Source of the DNA: Limnohabitans sp. Rim28
GTDB taxonomy: Bacteria; Pseudomonadota; Gammaproteobacteria; Burkholderiales; Burkholderiaceae_C
Direction of reading: 5' to 3'
Assembly (NCBI RefSeq): GCF_000293865.2
Contig: NZ_ALKN02000009.1
Location: forward strand, 98,466 to 162,465
Length of the DNA: 64,000 nucleotides
The position numbers and the translations under genes are program-made. Below, piece by piece: positions 43,677 through 53,102 of the stretch (positions are counted from its first letter, which is position 1; each line of letters opens with the position of its first letter). A model generated the notes under the pieces. That model made no database searches and was not told the origin of the DNA. It was given only the letters and a program-made list of their open reading frames with translations.

Positions 43677-44471
43677 TCAATCTTTGAATTGGGGTGGGCG
43701 TTTCTCAATGAAGGCGTTGACCGCTTCATGGTGGTCGGTGGTCATGTGGGCTATGGCTTGGTAGCCCGCAGAGAGCTCGAGCAAGGATTCCAGTGAGCTG
43801 CGCTCGCCCTCACGCAGTAAACGCTTGGTCATGCGCAACACCCCCCCAGGATTGGCCGCGATCTTGCGGGCCAGCGCCAACGCCTCGGGCATCAATTGAT
43901 CCGGCGCCACCACCCGAGAGACCAGTCCGCATTCCAGCGCCTGCGGGGCACTCAGGGCCTCGCCCGTGAAGGCCATCTCAGCCGCCTTGGATGCGCCCAC
44001 CGCGCGCGGCAAAAGCCAGGCCCCACCGTCGCCCGGCACGATGCCCACTTTCACAAAACTCTCGGCAAAGGTGGCCTTGTCCGACGCGATGCGTATGTCG
44101 CACATGCAGGTCAAGTCCAGCCCCGCGCCAATCGCAGGGCCATTGATGGCGGCGATCACGGGCACATCCAGGTTGTACAGCGCCTTGGGCAGGCGCTGGA
44201 TGCCGTTGCGGTATTCCTCCCGGATCACATCGGGCATGAGCTGTTGGGTTTGGTAGCGCAGCATGTCCTTCACATTGCCGCCGGAACTGAAGACCGGGCC
44301 TTCGGCGGTGAGAATGACCACCCGAATGCTGGTGTCCTTGCCGATGTCGGCACAGGCCTGCACAAACTCTTCGACCGCGGTGTTACCCGTCAGGGCGTTG
44401 CGGGTCTCGGGCTGGCTCATGGTGAGGATGGCGATGCTGCCCTCACGGGTGATCTGGAGAAAAGCGCTCAT
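43677..44471 (-). CDS. Crotonase-superfamily protein (enoyl-CoA hydratase/isomerase-like)
   Basis: 264 residues. The oxyanion-hole segments are present (VFSSGGNVKDM and GPAIGAGLDL), so it should bind an acyl-CoA. By eye, the two glutamates of true enoyl-CoA hydratase are replaced: Asp119 in GLDLTCMCD and Phe139 in FAESFVKVG. Simple hydration is therefore doubtful, and isomerase or other activity is more likely. It overlaps the end of the acyl-CoA dehydrogenase gene by 29 bases and ends the unit. Base composition shifts to GC-rich from here rightward. Confidence 0.88.
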   Translation of the reverse strand: MSAFLQITREGSIAILTMSQPETRNALTGNTAVEEFVQACADIGKDTSIRVVILTAEGPVFSSGGNVKDMLRYQTQQLMPDVIREEYRNGIQRLPKALYNLDVPVIAAINGPAIGAGLDLTCMCDIRIASDKATFAESFVKVGIVPGDGGAWLLPRAVGASKAAEMAFTGEALSAPQALECGLVSRVVAPDQLMPEALALARKIAANPGGVLRMTKRLLREGERSSLESLLELSAGYQAIAHMTTDHHEAVNAFIEKRPPQFKD

Positions 44472-45492
44472 GGGGTTTCTTGATTAAAAAACAAACCACC
44501 GTATCGGTGAGTGTGCGAATCTGGTCCAGGCTCAGGGGGTCAGTGCTGTCCAGCAAGGCCTGGCCTAAAACATCGTGCCAGTAAGACTCTGAGCCAGCCG
44601 CCTGGCGCCACGCATGCAGCCTGCGGGTGAACAACTGCAGGTCAAACTCGCGTGTGAAGCCGATCGCCCCGTGGATGGCGTGGCTCAGCCCGGCCACTTC
44701 GAGCGCTGCCTCGCTGGTGCGGGCCTTGGCCATGGCCACGCGCAAACGGTCGGGCACTTGGCCCGCGGCCGACAGCCCCAACTGTGCGGCCATGCGGGCG
44801 GCAAAGGCGTGCTCGGACATGACACTCAGCTGGTGCTGGATCGCCTGGAACTTGCCAATCGGCTTGCCGAACTGCTGGCGGTCGTTGGCGTACTGCAGCG
44901 TGCGGCTGAACACGGTCATCAAGGCCCCGGCCAACTGGGCTGCATAAAGGGCCGCTTGCAAGCTGACCAAATCGTGCGCGCCGGGCACAGCTTGTGCAAC
45001 GTCCCAAACCGTTTGGGGCCAGCTCATCTGTGCATCCAAACAAAAACCGGCCATTTCCAAATGGGCTTCGGCCGCAGACAAGAGACGGCAAAGGCCACCA
45101 CACGACACCAGCACCCAATCGGCTTGCGTGCCACAACGCACTTGCGCGCATTTCAGACGGCCATCGCTGCTCAGTTGGCCCGTGCCGAACACCACCGAGC
45201 CCTTGGGTGCGGACACGCCCGCATGGGCCAGTAAGCCGCGCGCCAACAGGGTCTCGCCCAAAGGCAGGGGCACAGCAAAGCTGCCACACAACTCCAGCAC
45301 CGGGTAAACGTCGGCCAAAGCCAGACCCGCACCCCCTTCAGATTCGGGCACCAGCGCATCGGCAAAACCCGAAGCCTCCAGCGCTTTCCAAAGGGCTGCG
45401 CGCGATTGACCCGCTTCAATGGCGCGCACCACGGCAGGTGTGCATTGGTCCGTCAGCAGCGCCTTGACGGCGTCGGTCAAAAGAGCGTCCAT
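44443..45492 (-). CDS. Acyl-CoA dehydrogenase family protein, short subunit
   Basis: 349 residues, shorter than the usual ~380. N-terminal helical part with ALVPESEGGAGLALADV, a weak middle beta domain, and a C-terminal helical domain with YANDRQQFGKPIGKFQAIQHQ and HAIHGAIGFTREFDLQLF. The canonical FAD-contact and catalytic-base stretch YEGT is not seen. Adjacent long and short genes of this type often make heterotetrameric acyl-CoA dehydrogenases, as in steroid side-chain degradation, where only one subunit is fully catalytic. An AAGGA site precedes the ATG. Confidence 0.88.
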   Translation of the reverse strand: MDALLTDAVKALLTDQCTPAVVRAIEAGQSRAALWKALEASGFADALVPESEGGAGLALADVYPVLELCGSFAVPLPLGETLLARGLLAHAGVSAPKGSVVFGTGQLSSDGRLKCAQVRCGTQADWVLVSCGGLCRLLSAAEAHLEMAGFCLDAQMSWPQTVWDVAQAVPGAHDLVSLQAALYAAQLAGALMTVFSRTLQYANDRQQFGKPIGKFQAIQHQLSVMSEHAFAARMAAQLGLSAAGQVPDRLRVAMAKARTSEAALEVAGLSHAIHGAIGFTREFDLQLFTRRLHAWRQAAGSESYWHDVLGQALLDSTDPLSLDQIRTLTDTVVCFLIKKPHERFSPDHP

Positions 45493-45503
45493 GTTGTTTC
45501 CTT

Positions 45504-46661
45504 TCAGCGCAAACCCAGGCCACGGGCGATCATGCCGCGCAGAATATCGCGCGTGCCGCCGCGCAGCGAGTAGCTGGGCGCCACCTGCGTGATGTAGTTG
45601 AGCGTGTTGAGCAGCTCGGCAGGCACATCGGCCGCGTCGCGCGAAAACAAGTCGTCGGCAATCGCGGCCGGAATCAACTGCTCAACGCCTGTGCCCAGGT
45701 CTTTGACCAGCGCCGCCTCAACCACAGGACTTTCACCCCGGGTGAGCTTTTCGGTGATGGCGACCGACATGGCGCGCAGCGGTGCCAGCTGGCTCAGGAT
45801 CTTGCCCGCCAAGCGCTGCGCCTGCGGTGTTCGGCCCTGCGGCGTGCGCACATAAGCCAGCCATTCATCGAACAATGCAATGCTGGAGTACAGCCGCTCG
45901 GGCCCACTGCGCTCAAACGCCAGCTCGGCCGTGACCTGCTCCCAGCCTCCGCCTTCTTCGCCCACCAATGCGTCATGCCCCAAGCGCACATTTTCAAAAA
46001 AGACTTCACAAAAATGGCTGTCGCCCGATTGGTCCACGATGGGCCGCACCGTCACACCCGGCAAAGACAAGTCCACGATCACCTGCGACAAGCCCTTGTG
46101 GCGATCGGTCGTCTCGCCACTGGTGCGCACCAGCGCGATCATGAAGTGGCAGTTGTGGGCGTTCGTGGTCCAGATTTTCTGGCCGTTCAACAACCAGCCC
46201 GCATCGCCTTGCACCGCACGGGTTCGCACACTCGCCAAGTCCGAACCCGCGCCGGGTTCGCTCATGCCAATGCAGTAAAAAGCCTCGCCCCGGCAAATGG
46301 CCGGCAGGTAGCGCTGTTTTTGCGCTTCGGTGCCGTACTTGAGCAGCAAGGGGCCGCTTTGGCGGTCGGCGATCCAATGCGAGCCGACAGGCGCGCCAAA
46401 GTTCAAAAACTCTTCCACCAGCACATAACGCGCAAACGCGCTTCGCCCTGCGCCACCATAAGCGGGCGGGAACGTGATGCCCAGCCAACCCCGGCGGGCC
46501 AAGGCTCGGCTGAATTCGGGGTCGTAACCCATCCAAGAACGTGCGCGCACATGGGCAGGTACTCCGCGCATGGCTTCGGACAAAAATGCCCGCACCTCCA
46601 GGCGCAGCGCCTCGTCTTGCGCAGGAATGGCCGACGGGTTCAGCGAATCGAGCTGACTCAT
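45504..46661 (-). CDS. Acyl-CoA dehydrogenase family protein, long subunit
   Basis: 385 residues. Recognisable blocks are ITFPPAYGGAGRSAFARYV, YCIGMSEPGAGSDLASVRT (the FAD/substrate motif), GWLLNGQKIWTTNAH and, at the C-terminus, SLRGGTRDILRGMIARGLG. It should carry the FAD and introduce a trans double bond into an acyl-CoA, passing electrons to ETF. The residue at the usual catalytic glutamate position near the C-terminus appears to be glycine, so the base may be elsewhere. First gene of a unit with the short subunit (11 bases later) and the crotonase. Confidence 0.9.
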   Translation of the reverse strand: MSQLDSLNPSAIPAQDEALRLEVRAFLSEAMRGVPAHVRARSWMGYDPEFSRALARRGWLGITFPPAYGGAGRSAFARYVLVEEFLNFGAPVGSHWIADRQSGPLLLKYGTEAQKQRYLPAICRGEAFYCIGMSEPGAGSDLASVRTRAVQGDAGWLLNGQKIWTTNAHNCHFMIALVRTSGETTDRHKGLSQVIVDLSLPGVTVRPIVDQSGDSHFCEVFFENVRLGHDALVGEEGGGWEQVTAELAFERSGPERLYSSIALFDEWLAYVRTPQGRTPQAQRLAGKILSQLAPLRAMSVAITEKLTRGESPVVEAALVKDLGTGVEQLIPAAIADDLFSRDAADVPAELLNTLNYITQVAPSYSLRGGTRDILRGMIARGLGLR

Positions 46662-47002
46662 GCCAACGCCCCTTTTTCAAACAAAGTCTTCATGTATTCA
46701 CCCGTTGAGGCCCCTCTTTGGCCTGCCGCACAAACGGCACAGCTTGTGCAGCACATTATTTCGGTGCTTGGCGTTTCCGTCCATTGTTGGCATTGCTTTG
46801 CGTGACAGCGATCGGGGAACAAAGGCCACCGACCATGGGCCACTTGTGGGTCATGCACGGTAAGGGACCAGGTCACTTGATAAGTCTGGAAAACCCTCGT
46901 ATCAAACGCGCGACAGGTTTCAGCAGGCAACTGCCTATAGTTCAAAAAAATGTTGGGCATATTCCCCGCGTGCAACTTTCACTGCAGCAAGGTATTTGAC
47001 AG
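46662..47002. other. Divergent intergenic region between acyl-CoA dehydrogenase and deacylase genes
   Basis: 341 bases with no convincing gene. One inverted repeat, GCACAA (46728-46733) and TTGTGC (46744-46749) with a ten-base spacer, could be an operator. The segment is less GC-rich than the genes on either side, as expected for a control region. No regulator gene is adjacent. Confidence 0.4.
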
Positions 47003-48691
47003 ATGCATGACTTGATCATCCGCAATGCGCAGGTTTACGACGGTTTGGGCGGCCCAGGCCAGACGGCCGACGTGGCCGTTTCGCAAGGCGTCATCACCCA
47101 CATCGGCCAGGTCGATGGCCCCTCCCGCGAGAACATCGACGCCCAAGGCCTGGCCTTGATGCCCGGCATCGTGGACCTGCACACGCACTACGACGCGCAA
47201 GTCACTTGGGACCGCACCATGTCACCCTCACCCGCTTTGGGCGTGACCACGGCAGTCATTGGCAATTGTGGTTTTGGCATCGCACCCTGCCCTGCGCCAC
47301 TGCGCGAGACCATGCTGAAAAACCTGTCGGTGGTCGAAGGCATGGACCTGCAATCCTTGCTCACCGGTGTGGACTGGCAATTTGAATCTTTTGGCCAATA
47401 CATGGACCAATTGCGCCGAATTGGCCCGTACGTGAATACCGCCGTTTTCGCTGGCCACTCGGTCATCCGCACCGCCGTGATGGGTGCGGACGGCTCCGCA
47501 AAAGTCGATCCCACGCCCGAGCAACTGCAGACCATGCAAGCCCTGGTGCGCGACGCCATGGCACACGGTGCCATTGGCTTTGCGTCTTCGTTCTCACCCA
47601 ACCACAGCGGTTTCGGCGGGATTCCCATGCCCTCGACCATTGCCTCCGAAAGCGAGTTGCGGGCTTTGGCCGGGGTGTTGGGCGAGAAAAACAAGGGCGT
47701 CTTCATGATGGCCACCGGCACCCGCGCCAGCCCCGATGTGATGGAGTCCATCGTTCAAGACACGGGCCGGCCCGGCTACATCTCCACCGTTCTGACCATG
47801 TACAACGAAGGCAACCCGGACCTGGGGGCCACCTATTACGAACGCTGCGCCCAAGCCCTGGCACGCGGCCACGAGCTGTATGTGCTGACCAGCTGCCAGC
47901 CGCTGTCGTTTGACTTCACCTTGACCGACCCCTACGTGCTGCTGAGCCATGCGGCCTTTGATGCGGTCAAAACCGCCACGGTGGACGCCCTGCCCGGCTT
48001 GTACCGCTCGGCCGAATTCCGCGAAACCTTTCGCCAGAACCTGCGCCAGCCCAAGGCGGGTATTTTGTTTTTGGGCAACTGGCGGCACATCGAAGTCGGA
48101 CCAACCGTGCACCCAGAAAACCAGGCGCTCGAAGGCGTGAGCATCCAAGCGCTGGCCGACCAACGCGGCCTGGACCCGGTGGATGTGTTCTTTGATTTGG
48201 CCCTGTCCGAAAACCTGGGCACGCATTTTGTGGGCAAGTTTTTCAACAACAACGACGACGGTGTGGCCCCCTCGCTCAAGCACCCAGCCAGTGTCATCAC
48301 GCTGTCTGACGCCGGGGCTCACCTCACCTACATGTGCGACGCTGGCTTTGGCTTGTACTTTTTATCGCACTGGGTGCGGGACACCGGCCACTTCAGTTTG
48401 GCCGAAGGTGTGCGCCGCCTGACCAGCGAGCCCGCCGACCGCTTTCGCATCCCAGACCGTGGCCGTTTGCAGGTGGGCCTGCCCGCCGATCTGCTGCTGT
48501 TCGACCCAGCCACCGTGGGCATCTCCAAACCCTTGCCACGCCAAGACTTGCCCGGCGGCGGTACACGCATGGTGCGCGAGGCGACGGGCGTGCATGGCGT
48601 TTGGGTCAATGGCGTGAAAGTACATGACGGTCAGGACTATGTGGAACACCCCCACGGGCCTGGCCAAGTGTTGGACCAATTCAATTCCTGA
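47003..48691 (+). CDS. N-acyl-D-amino-acid deacylase-like amidohydrolase
   Basis: 562 residues. Opening strand IIRNAQVYDGLG, metal pair in GIVDLHTHYDAQVTWD, the cysteine of D-aminoacylases in VIGNCGFGIAPC, and the late SDAGAHLTYM aspartate; the C-terminal beta part ends GVWVNGVKVHDG. D-aminoacylases remove acyl groups from N-acyl-D-amino acids with zinc, but relatives act on other amides. Cytoplasmic. It is followed after 11 bases by Bug 10 on the same strand, a clear enzyme plus binding-protein pair. The upstream gap holds no good ribosome site. Confidence 0.88.
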   Translation: MHDLIIRNAQVYDGLGGPGQTADVAVSQGVITHIGQVDGPSRENIDAQGLALMPGIVDLHTHYDAQVTWDRTMSPSPALGVTTAVIGNCGFGIAPCPAPLRETMLKNLSVVEGMDLQSLLTGVDWQFESFGQYMDQLRRIGPYVNTAVFAGHSVIRTAVMGADGSAKVDPTPEQLQTMQALVRDAMAHGAIGFASSFSPNHSGFGGIPMPSTIASESELRALAGVLGEKNKGVFMMATGTRASPDVMESIVQDTGRPGYISTVLTMYNEGNPDLGATYYERCAQALARGHELYVLTSCQPLSFDFTLTDPYVLLSHAAFDAVKTATVDALPGLYRSAEFRETFRQNLRQPKAGILFLGNWRHIEVGPTVHPENQALEGVSIQALADQRGLDPVDVFFDLALSENLGTHFVGKFFNNNDDGVAPSLKHPASVITLSDAGAHLTYMCDAGFGLYFLSHWVRDTGHFSLAEGVRRLTSEPADRFRIPDRGRLQVGLPADLLLFDPATVGISKPLPRQDLPGGGTRMVREATGVHGVWVNGVKVHDGQDYVEHPHGPGQVLDQFNS

Positions 48692-48702
48692 GGAGTATTT
48701 GC

Positions 48703-49668
48703 ATGACCACTTGCCTTCGATTTTTGACGGGTCTTTTTTTGGCCCTCATGGCCAGCAGCATCTGGGCCCAAAGCTGGCCCAACAAGCCGGTGCGCATGAT
48801 CATCGCTTTCCCGCCCGGCGGCCCCACCGACTTGGTGTCTCGGGTCCTGGCGCAAAGGCTGTCAGAGCAGTTGGGTCAACAGGTCATTGTCGACAACAAA
48901 CCCGGCGCGGGTGGCAACCTGGCTGCTGAACTTGCGGCCAGGGCCACGCCCGATGGCTACACGATTTTTTACAACACATCGGCCATCGTGATTGGCCCAG
49001 CGCTCTACGGCAAAGTGAACTACGACACCCTGAAAGACTTCGCCCCCGTGGCGCTGACGGCCAGCGTGCCCATGGTGTTGGTGGTCAACCCGCAGCTGCC
49101 CGCACGCAGCGTCAAAGAGTTTCTGGACTTGGCCAAGTCGCGCCCAGGCGCACTGAACTACAGCTCCTCAGGCACCGGCACCATCACGCACCTGGCCAGC
49201 GCCATGATGTCCACGCAAACCGGCGTACAAACGCAGCACATTCCTTACAAAGGCAGTGCACCGGGCCTGGTGGATCTGGCGGCAGGCCAAACCCAGTTCA
49301 TGATCGACACCATCAACACGGTCTTGCCTTATGTGCGTGACAACCGCCTGCGCGGTTTGGCCGTGACCAGCATCAAGCGCTCCAGCCTCTTGCCGGACCT
49401 GCCCACGCTGGCCGAATCGGGTATGCCTGGTTTTGACGCTGCCGCATGGCAAGGCATCGTGGTGCCGACCGGCACCCCAGCCGACATCATTCAAAAGCTC
49501 AACACCGAAGTGAACAAGGCGCTGGCCCACCCCGATCTGCGCGCCCGTCTGGCGGCACAAGGCGCTGAAATTTTGGGCGGCACACCCGCCGAGTACGCGG
49601 CCCACTTGCGCACCGAAATGCCGCGCTGGGCCAAGGCCGTGAAAGACTCGGGCGCCAAAGCCGAATGA
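48703..49668 (+). CDS. Bug/TctC-family periplasmic solute-binding protein (Bug 10)
   Basis: 321 residues. Signal LRFLTGLFLALMASSIWAQ. Motifs IAFPPGGPTDLVSR, DNKPGAGGNLAAEL, PDGYT, YSSSGTGTITHLASAMM and HIPYKGSAPGLVDLAAGQT. A GAGGAG site is placed well before the ATG. Co-transcribed with the deacylase-like gene. A REP-like doublet lies just after its stop, before the convergent CoA-transferase gene. GC-rich like its neighbours, unlike Bug 6. Confidence 0.94.
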   Translation: MTTCLRFLTGLFLALMASSIWAQSWPNKPVRMIIAFPPGGPTDLVSRVLAQRLSEQLGQQVIVDNKPGAGGNLAAELAARATPDGYTIFYNTSAIVIGPALYGKVNYDTLKDFAPVALTASVPMVLVVNPQLPARSVKEFLDLAKSRPGALNYSSSGTGTITHLASAMMSTQTGVQTQHIPYKGSAPGLVDLAAGQTQFMIDTINTVLPYVRDNRLRGLAVTSIKRSSLLPDLPTLAESGMPGFDAAAWQGIVVPTGTPADIIQKLNTEVNKALAHPDLRARLAAQGAEILGGTPAEYAAHLRTEMPRWAKAVKDSGAKAE

Positions 49669-49701
49669 CCCTCGGGGCCACCCAAATTCAGGAAATTCCC
49701 C

Positions 49702-49777
49702 TGTAGGAGCCCACCCCCGTGGGCGATTCCAAGCTCTGCACCCCTGCAGGCCATCGCCCACAGGCTGGGCGCCTACA
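49702..49777. repeat. REP-like inverted pair (BIME-type element)
   Basis: Two copies of a ~25-base unit in opposite directions. The left copy (49702-49727) begins TGTAGGAGCCCA and ends TGGGCGAT. The right copy (49753-49777), read in reverse, begins TGTAGGCGCCCA and ends in the same TGTGGGCGAT type of tail. Each half can itself fold. The unit resembles the GTAGGAGC..GCGAT REP family of Pseudomonas. It overlaps the last codons of the CoA-transferase gene and lies between convergent genes, as REPs usually do. Confidence 0.75.
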
Positions 49778-50972
49778 AAACTGTGGGCACCATCGCCAGC
49801 AGCGCTTGCACTGCCTCTTCGCTCAGGCCCGCTTCGCGCAAGACCTCGGCGCTGTGCTGGCCCAAACGCGGCGCAGGTTTTTGCACGGTCAAACCCGGTG
49901 TGCCAGAAAAGCTCACGGGCACACCAATTTCTTGCAACCGACCCTCTGTGGGGTGATCCACTGCTTGCAGCATGCCCACCGCCTGCAAATGCGGGTCCTG
50001 CAACAAACTGTCGATGTCGTGCATCGGCATGCAGGGAATATCGGCCTCGTTCAGCCGCGCCATCCAGACCGCGGTGCTCTGCGTGCTCATGGCCTGCGCC
50101 ACCATGCGGTACAAGTCGTTGATGTGCCGGGTCCGCGCGCCAATGCTGGCAAAACGCGGGTCTTGTTCAAACAGTTGCGCCTGACCCATCAATTCCAAAA
50201 ATTTCTGCCAATGCCGGTCGGTGTAAATCAACACACACAAATGGCCATCGCTGGTGGGATAGGGCCTGCGCTCTTGCACCAGCAAGCGCGGGTAACCGGT
50301 CTCGCCCTCAGGCGGCTCGAAGGTGGCACCGGCCATGTGCTCGCCCAAGACGTATTGCGCCATGGTCTCGAACATGGGGACTTCCACCGCCTGACCCAAG
50401 CCCGTCTGGTGGCGCGCAATCACTGCCGCCAAGATGGCATTGGAAGCCATCAGGCCCACCGTGCGGTCAGCCAGGGTCAGGGGCACATAGCGTGGCTCGC
50501 CGCCACTGGCCAGGCTCATCAGGCTGGGCACAGCCGCAGCGCCTTGAATCAAGTCGTCGTAAGCGGGCTTGCCCGCGTAAGGCCCCTTCTCGCTGTAGCC
50601 ATACAGGCCTGCATAAATGATGCGCGGATTGATGGCTTTGAGCCGTTGGTAATCGATGCCCAGACGTTGCATGGCCTGGGGCCGGATGTTGTAGACCACC
50701 ACATCGGCCGTCTCCACCAGCTTGAAAAAAGCAGCCAGGCCTTCAGGCTTTTTCAGGTCCAACACCACACTGCGCTTGTTGCGGTTGACGTGCAAAAAAA
50801 TCGACCCCATGCCCGCATGGCGCATCGGACCAATACCGCGCACCGTGTCCCCGGCGGGCGACTCGATCTTGACCACGTCCGCACCCATGTCCGCCATCAG
50901 CTGCGTGGCAAAAGGGCCCATCAAGACACTGGTCAAATCCAGTACACGCAATCCATTCAACGCACCAGCCAT
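49773..50972 (-). CDS. CaiB/BaiF-type (family III) CoA-transferase
   Basis: 399 residues. Start LRVLDLTSVLMGPFATQLMADMG and the block GADVVKIESPAGD are typical, VNRNKRSVVLDLK follows, and the catalytic aspartate is expected in GKPAYDDLIQGAAA. Family III enzymes move CoA between carboxylic acids. An AGGAG site precedes the ATG. The gene is convergent with Bug 10 and divergent from the PhoX gene. With the acyl-CoA dehydrogenases to the left it could start beta-oxidation of an imported acid (inference). Confidence 0.93.
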   Translation of the reverse strand: MAGALNGLRVLDLTSVLMGPFATQLMADMGADVVKIESPAGDTVRGIGPMRHAGMGSIFLHVNRNKRSVVLDLKKPEGLAAFFKLVETADVVVYNIRPQAMQRLGIDYQRLKAINPRIIYAGLYGYSEKGPYAGKPAYDDLIQGAAAVPSLMSLASGGEPRYVPLTLADRTVGLMASNAILAAVIARHQTGLGQAVEVPMFETMAQYVLGEHMAGATFEPPEGETGYPRLLVQERRPYPTSDGHLCVLIYTDRHWQKFLELMGQAQLFEQDPRFASIGARTRHINDLYRMVAQAMSTQSTAVWMARLNEADIPCMPMHDIDSLLQDPHLQAVGMLQAVDHPTEGRLQEIGVPVSFSGTPGLTVQKPAPRLGQHSAEVLREAGLSEEAVQALLAMVPTVL

Positions 50973-51023
50973 GCGGTTCTCCTACGGGGTTGGATCGTGG
51001 ATTATCGGCAGCCCTTGTGCGGT

Positions 51024-51036
51024 CAGGTGTCACCTG
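51024..51036. promoter_or_regulatory. Perfect 13-base palindrome between CoA-transferase and PhoX genes
   Basis: CAGGTG, T, CACCTG in the 192-base divergent gap, 52 bases from one start and 128 from the other. It may be an operator. It does not match the Pho-box consensus, and no regulator gene is near. Confidence 0.3.
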
Positions 51037-51164
51037 CGGCGCCACCACACACCACAACCAGGCCCAAAATAAATCACCATCGTTTCGCAAGCCCAGATCC
51101 ATCCTGATGCCCGCACCACGGTCTCAACCCATCCAAGCTTTTCAAACCCAGGAGTGAAACCATC

Positions 51165-53078
51165 ATGGCCAAAGACTTCAGCACCATGGAAGACAGCAAC
51201 CGCTCGTCCAACCCCAGCATTCACCAGGTGCTGGCAGAGTCCCGCCGCAGCTTTCTCAAAGGTGGCGTGACCTTGTCGCTGGCCTCGGCGCTGGCCCCTT
51301 TGGCGGGCTGTGCCAGCTGGGGACCCGCGCAGCCCAAACTCGGCTTCAAAGGCATTCCGGTGGGCATGGGTGACCAGCTGGTGGTGCCCGAAGGCTATGT
51401 GGCCACGCCTTTGGCACCGTGGGGCGAGCCCGTCGGCATCCCGGGCAACATGCCCGCTTTCAAAATGGACGGCTCCAACACCGCGGATGAGCAAGCCGCG
51501 CAAATGGGCATGCACCACGATGGCCTGGTCTATTTCCCGCTCGCCGGCTCGCGCCGAGGGCTGATCGCCATCAACCACGAATACACCGACGACGGCTTGC
51601 TGCATGTGGGCGGCTTCAACGCCATGAACCCCGAGAAAGTGCGCAAATCGCAAAACGCGCATGGCCTGTCGGTCTTCGAGGTCGAACTGAAGAACCAACA
51701 ATGGCAGATGGTGCGGCCCTCGCGCTTCGCCCGTCGCCTGACCATGAGCGCGCCTTTCAGCGTCAGTGGCCCTGCTGCGGGCCATGCCCTGATGCGCACG
51801 GCCGCCGACCCGCAAGGGCGCACCGTGCTGGGCACCTTGAACAACTGCGCCAGCAGCAAAACGCCTTGGGGCACCTACTTGTCGGGCGAAGAAAACTTCG
51901 CTTTTTATTTTGGCGGTGCCGACACCCCAACGCCCGACCAGCGCCGCTGGGGCGCACGCAAAGACGGCTTGTACGCCTGGGAAAAACACGATGCGCGCTT
52001 TGACCTGAAGCAAAACCCCAACGAATTTCACCGCTTTGGCTGGGTGGTCGAGCTCGACCCGATGGACCCCACCAGCACCCCCATCAAGCGCACGGCCCTG
52101 GGTCGCGCTGCGCACGAAGGCGCCTGGGTGGGCGTGACCAAAGATGGCCGCGCCGTGGTCTATTCGGGCGAAGACGCCCGCTTTGAGTACATCTACAAAT
52201 TCGTCAGCCGCGACAAAATTGCACCCGCAGGCAAGGGCCTCACCCAAGCTCAGGCCAACAAAGAATTGTTGGACCACGGCACCTTGTACGTGGCCCGCTT
52301 TGACGCCGATGGTCGGGGCGAGTGGTTGCCACTGGTACAGGGCCAAGGGCCTCTGACGGCGGCCAACGGCTTTGCCGACGCCGGCGAAGTCGTCATCAAG
52401 TCACGCCAGGCCAGCGATCTGCTGGGCGGCACCAAGATGGACCGCCCCGAATGGCTGACCATCGACCCCGACAGCGGCTGGGTCTATTGCACCTTGACCA
52501 ACAACAGCCAGCGTGGCGAGCCAGGCAGACCCGGGGTCGATGCGGCCAACCCGCGGGCCAATAACGTCATGGGCCAGATCATCCGCTGGAAAGAAGATGG
52601 CGACTTTGACGGCCGCCGCTTCGAATGGAACCACTTGGTACTGGCGGGCGACCCTGCCAACGAACGCCCTGAGGCCAAGGGCAATATTCGGGGCGACATT
52701 TACGCTTGCCCCGACGGCATCGCGTTTGACCAGCGCGGCGTGCTGTGGATTCAAACCGACACCCATGCCACCCAGATGTACAAAGGCGAGCTGGCCCGCG
52801 TGGGCAACAACCAGATGCTGGCCTGCGATCCGGTCACGGGCGAAACCCGCCGCTTTTTGACCGGTCCCACCCACTGCGAAGTCACCGGCGTTGACCTGAC
52901 TCCGGACGGCACCACGATGTTCATCAGCATCCAGCACCCGGGCGAAACCCCCAGCGACCGCAGCGACCCGGCCGACCCCGCCAGATACTCCAACTGGCCC
53001 GACTACACCCCCGGTGGGCGGCCTCGCTCATCCACGGTGGCCATTCGCAAAAAAGATGGCGGCGTGATCGGCACCTGA
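51165..53078 (+). CDS. PhoX-family protein (DUF839), Tat-exported phosphatase-like
   Basis: 637 residues. Textbook twin-arginine signal SRRSFLKGG at residues 26-34 followed by a hydrophobic stretch, so the protein is exported folded. Beta-propeller repeats with PhoX landmarks: INHEYTDDG, SGEENFAFYFGG, AHEGAWVGVTKDGRAVVYSGED, and CPDGIAFDQRGVLWIQTD near the end. PhoX is a calcium- and iron-dependent alkaline phosphatase made under phosphate limitation, though many DUF839 proteins are untested. A GGAG site precedes the ATG. A PsiF-like gene (another phosphate-starvation family) lies about 800 bases downstream. Confidence 0.9.
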   Translation: MAKDFSTMEDSNRSSNPSIHQVLAESRRSFLKGGVTLSLASALAPLAGCASWGPAQPKLGFKGIPVGMGDQLVVPEGYVATPLAPWGEPVGIPGNMPAFKMDGSNTADEQAAQMGMHHDGLVYFPLAGSRRGLIAINHEYTDDGLLHVGGFNAMNPEKVRKSQNAHGLSVFEVELKNQQWQMVRPSRFARRLTMSAPFSVSGPAAGHALMRTAADPQGRTVLGTLNNCASSKTPWGTYLSGEENFAFYFGGADTPTPDQRRWGARKDGLYAWEKHDARFDLKQNPNEFHRFGWVVELDPMDPTSTPIKRTALGRAAHEGAWVGVTKDGRAVVYSGEDARFEYIYKFVSRDKIAPAGKGLTQAQANKELLDHGTLYVARFDADGRGEWLPLVQGQGPLTAANGFADAGEVVIKSRQASDLLGGTKMDRPEWLTIDPDSGWVYCTLTNNSQRGEPGRPGVDAANPRANNVMGQIIRWKEDGDFDGRRFEWNHLVLAGDPANERPEAKGNIRGDIYACPDGIAFDQRGVLWIQTDTHATQMYKGELARVGNNQMLACDPVTGETRRFLTGPTHCEVTGVDLTPDGTTMFISIQHPGETPSDRSDPADPARYSNWPDYTPGGRPRSSTVAIRKKDGGVIGT

Positions 53079-53102
53079 ACCCTCAGATCTGTTTGTGGGG
53101 GT

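Noticed and set aside
49719..51107. Long plus-strand open frame (462 codons) opposite the CoA-transferase gene
   Set aside because: Antisense shadow of a clear family III CoA-transferase, rich in His, Gln and Arg, with no motif or ribosome site.
51030..52346. Long minus-strand open frame (438 codons) opposite PhoX
   Set aside because: It lies inside a well-supported PhoX gene in GC-rich DNA, where antisense frames stay open by codon bias; its residues are dominated by Gly, Ala, His, Arg and Val with no domain.
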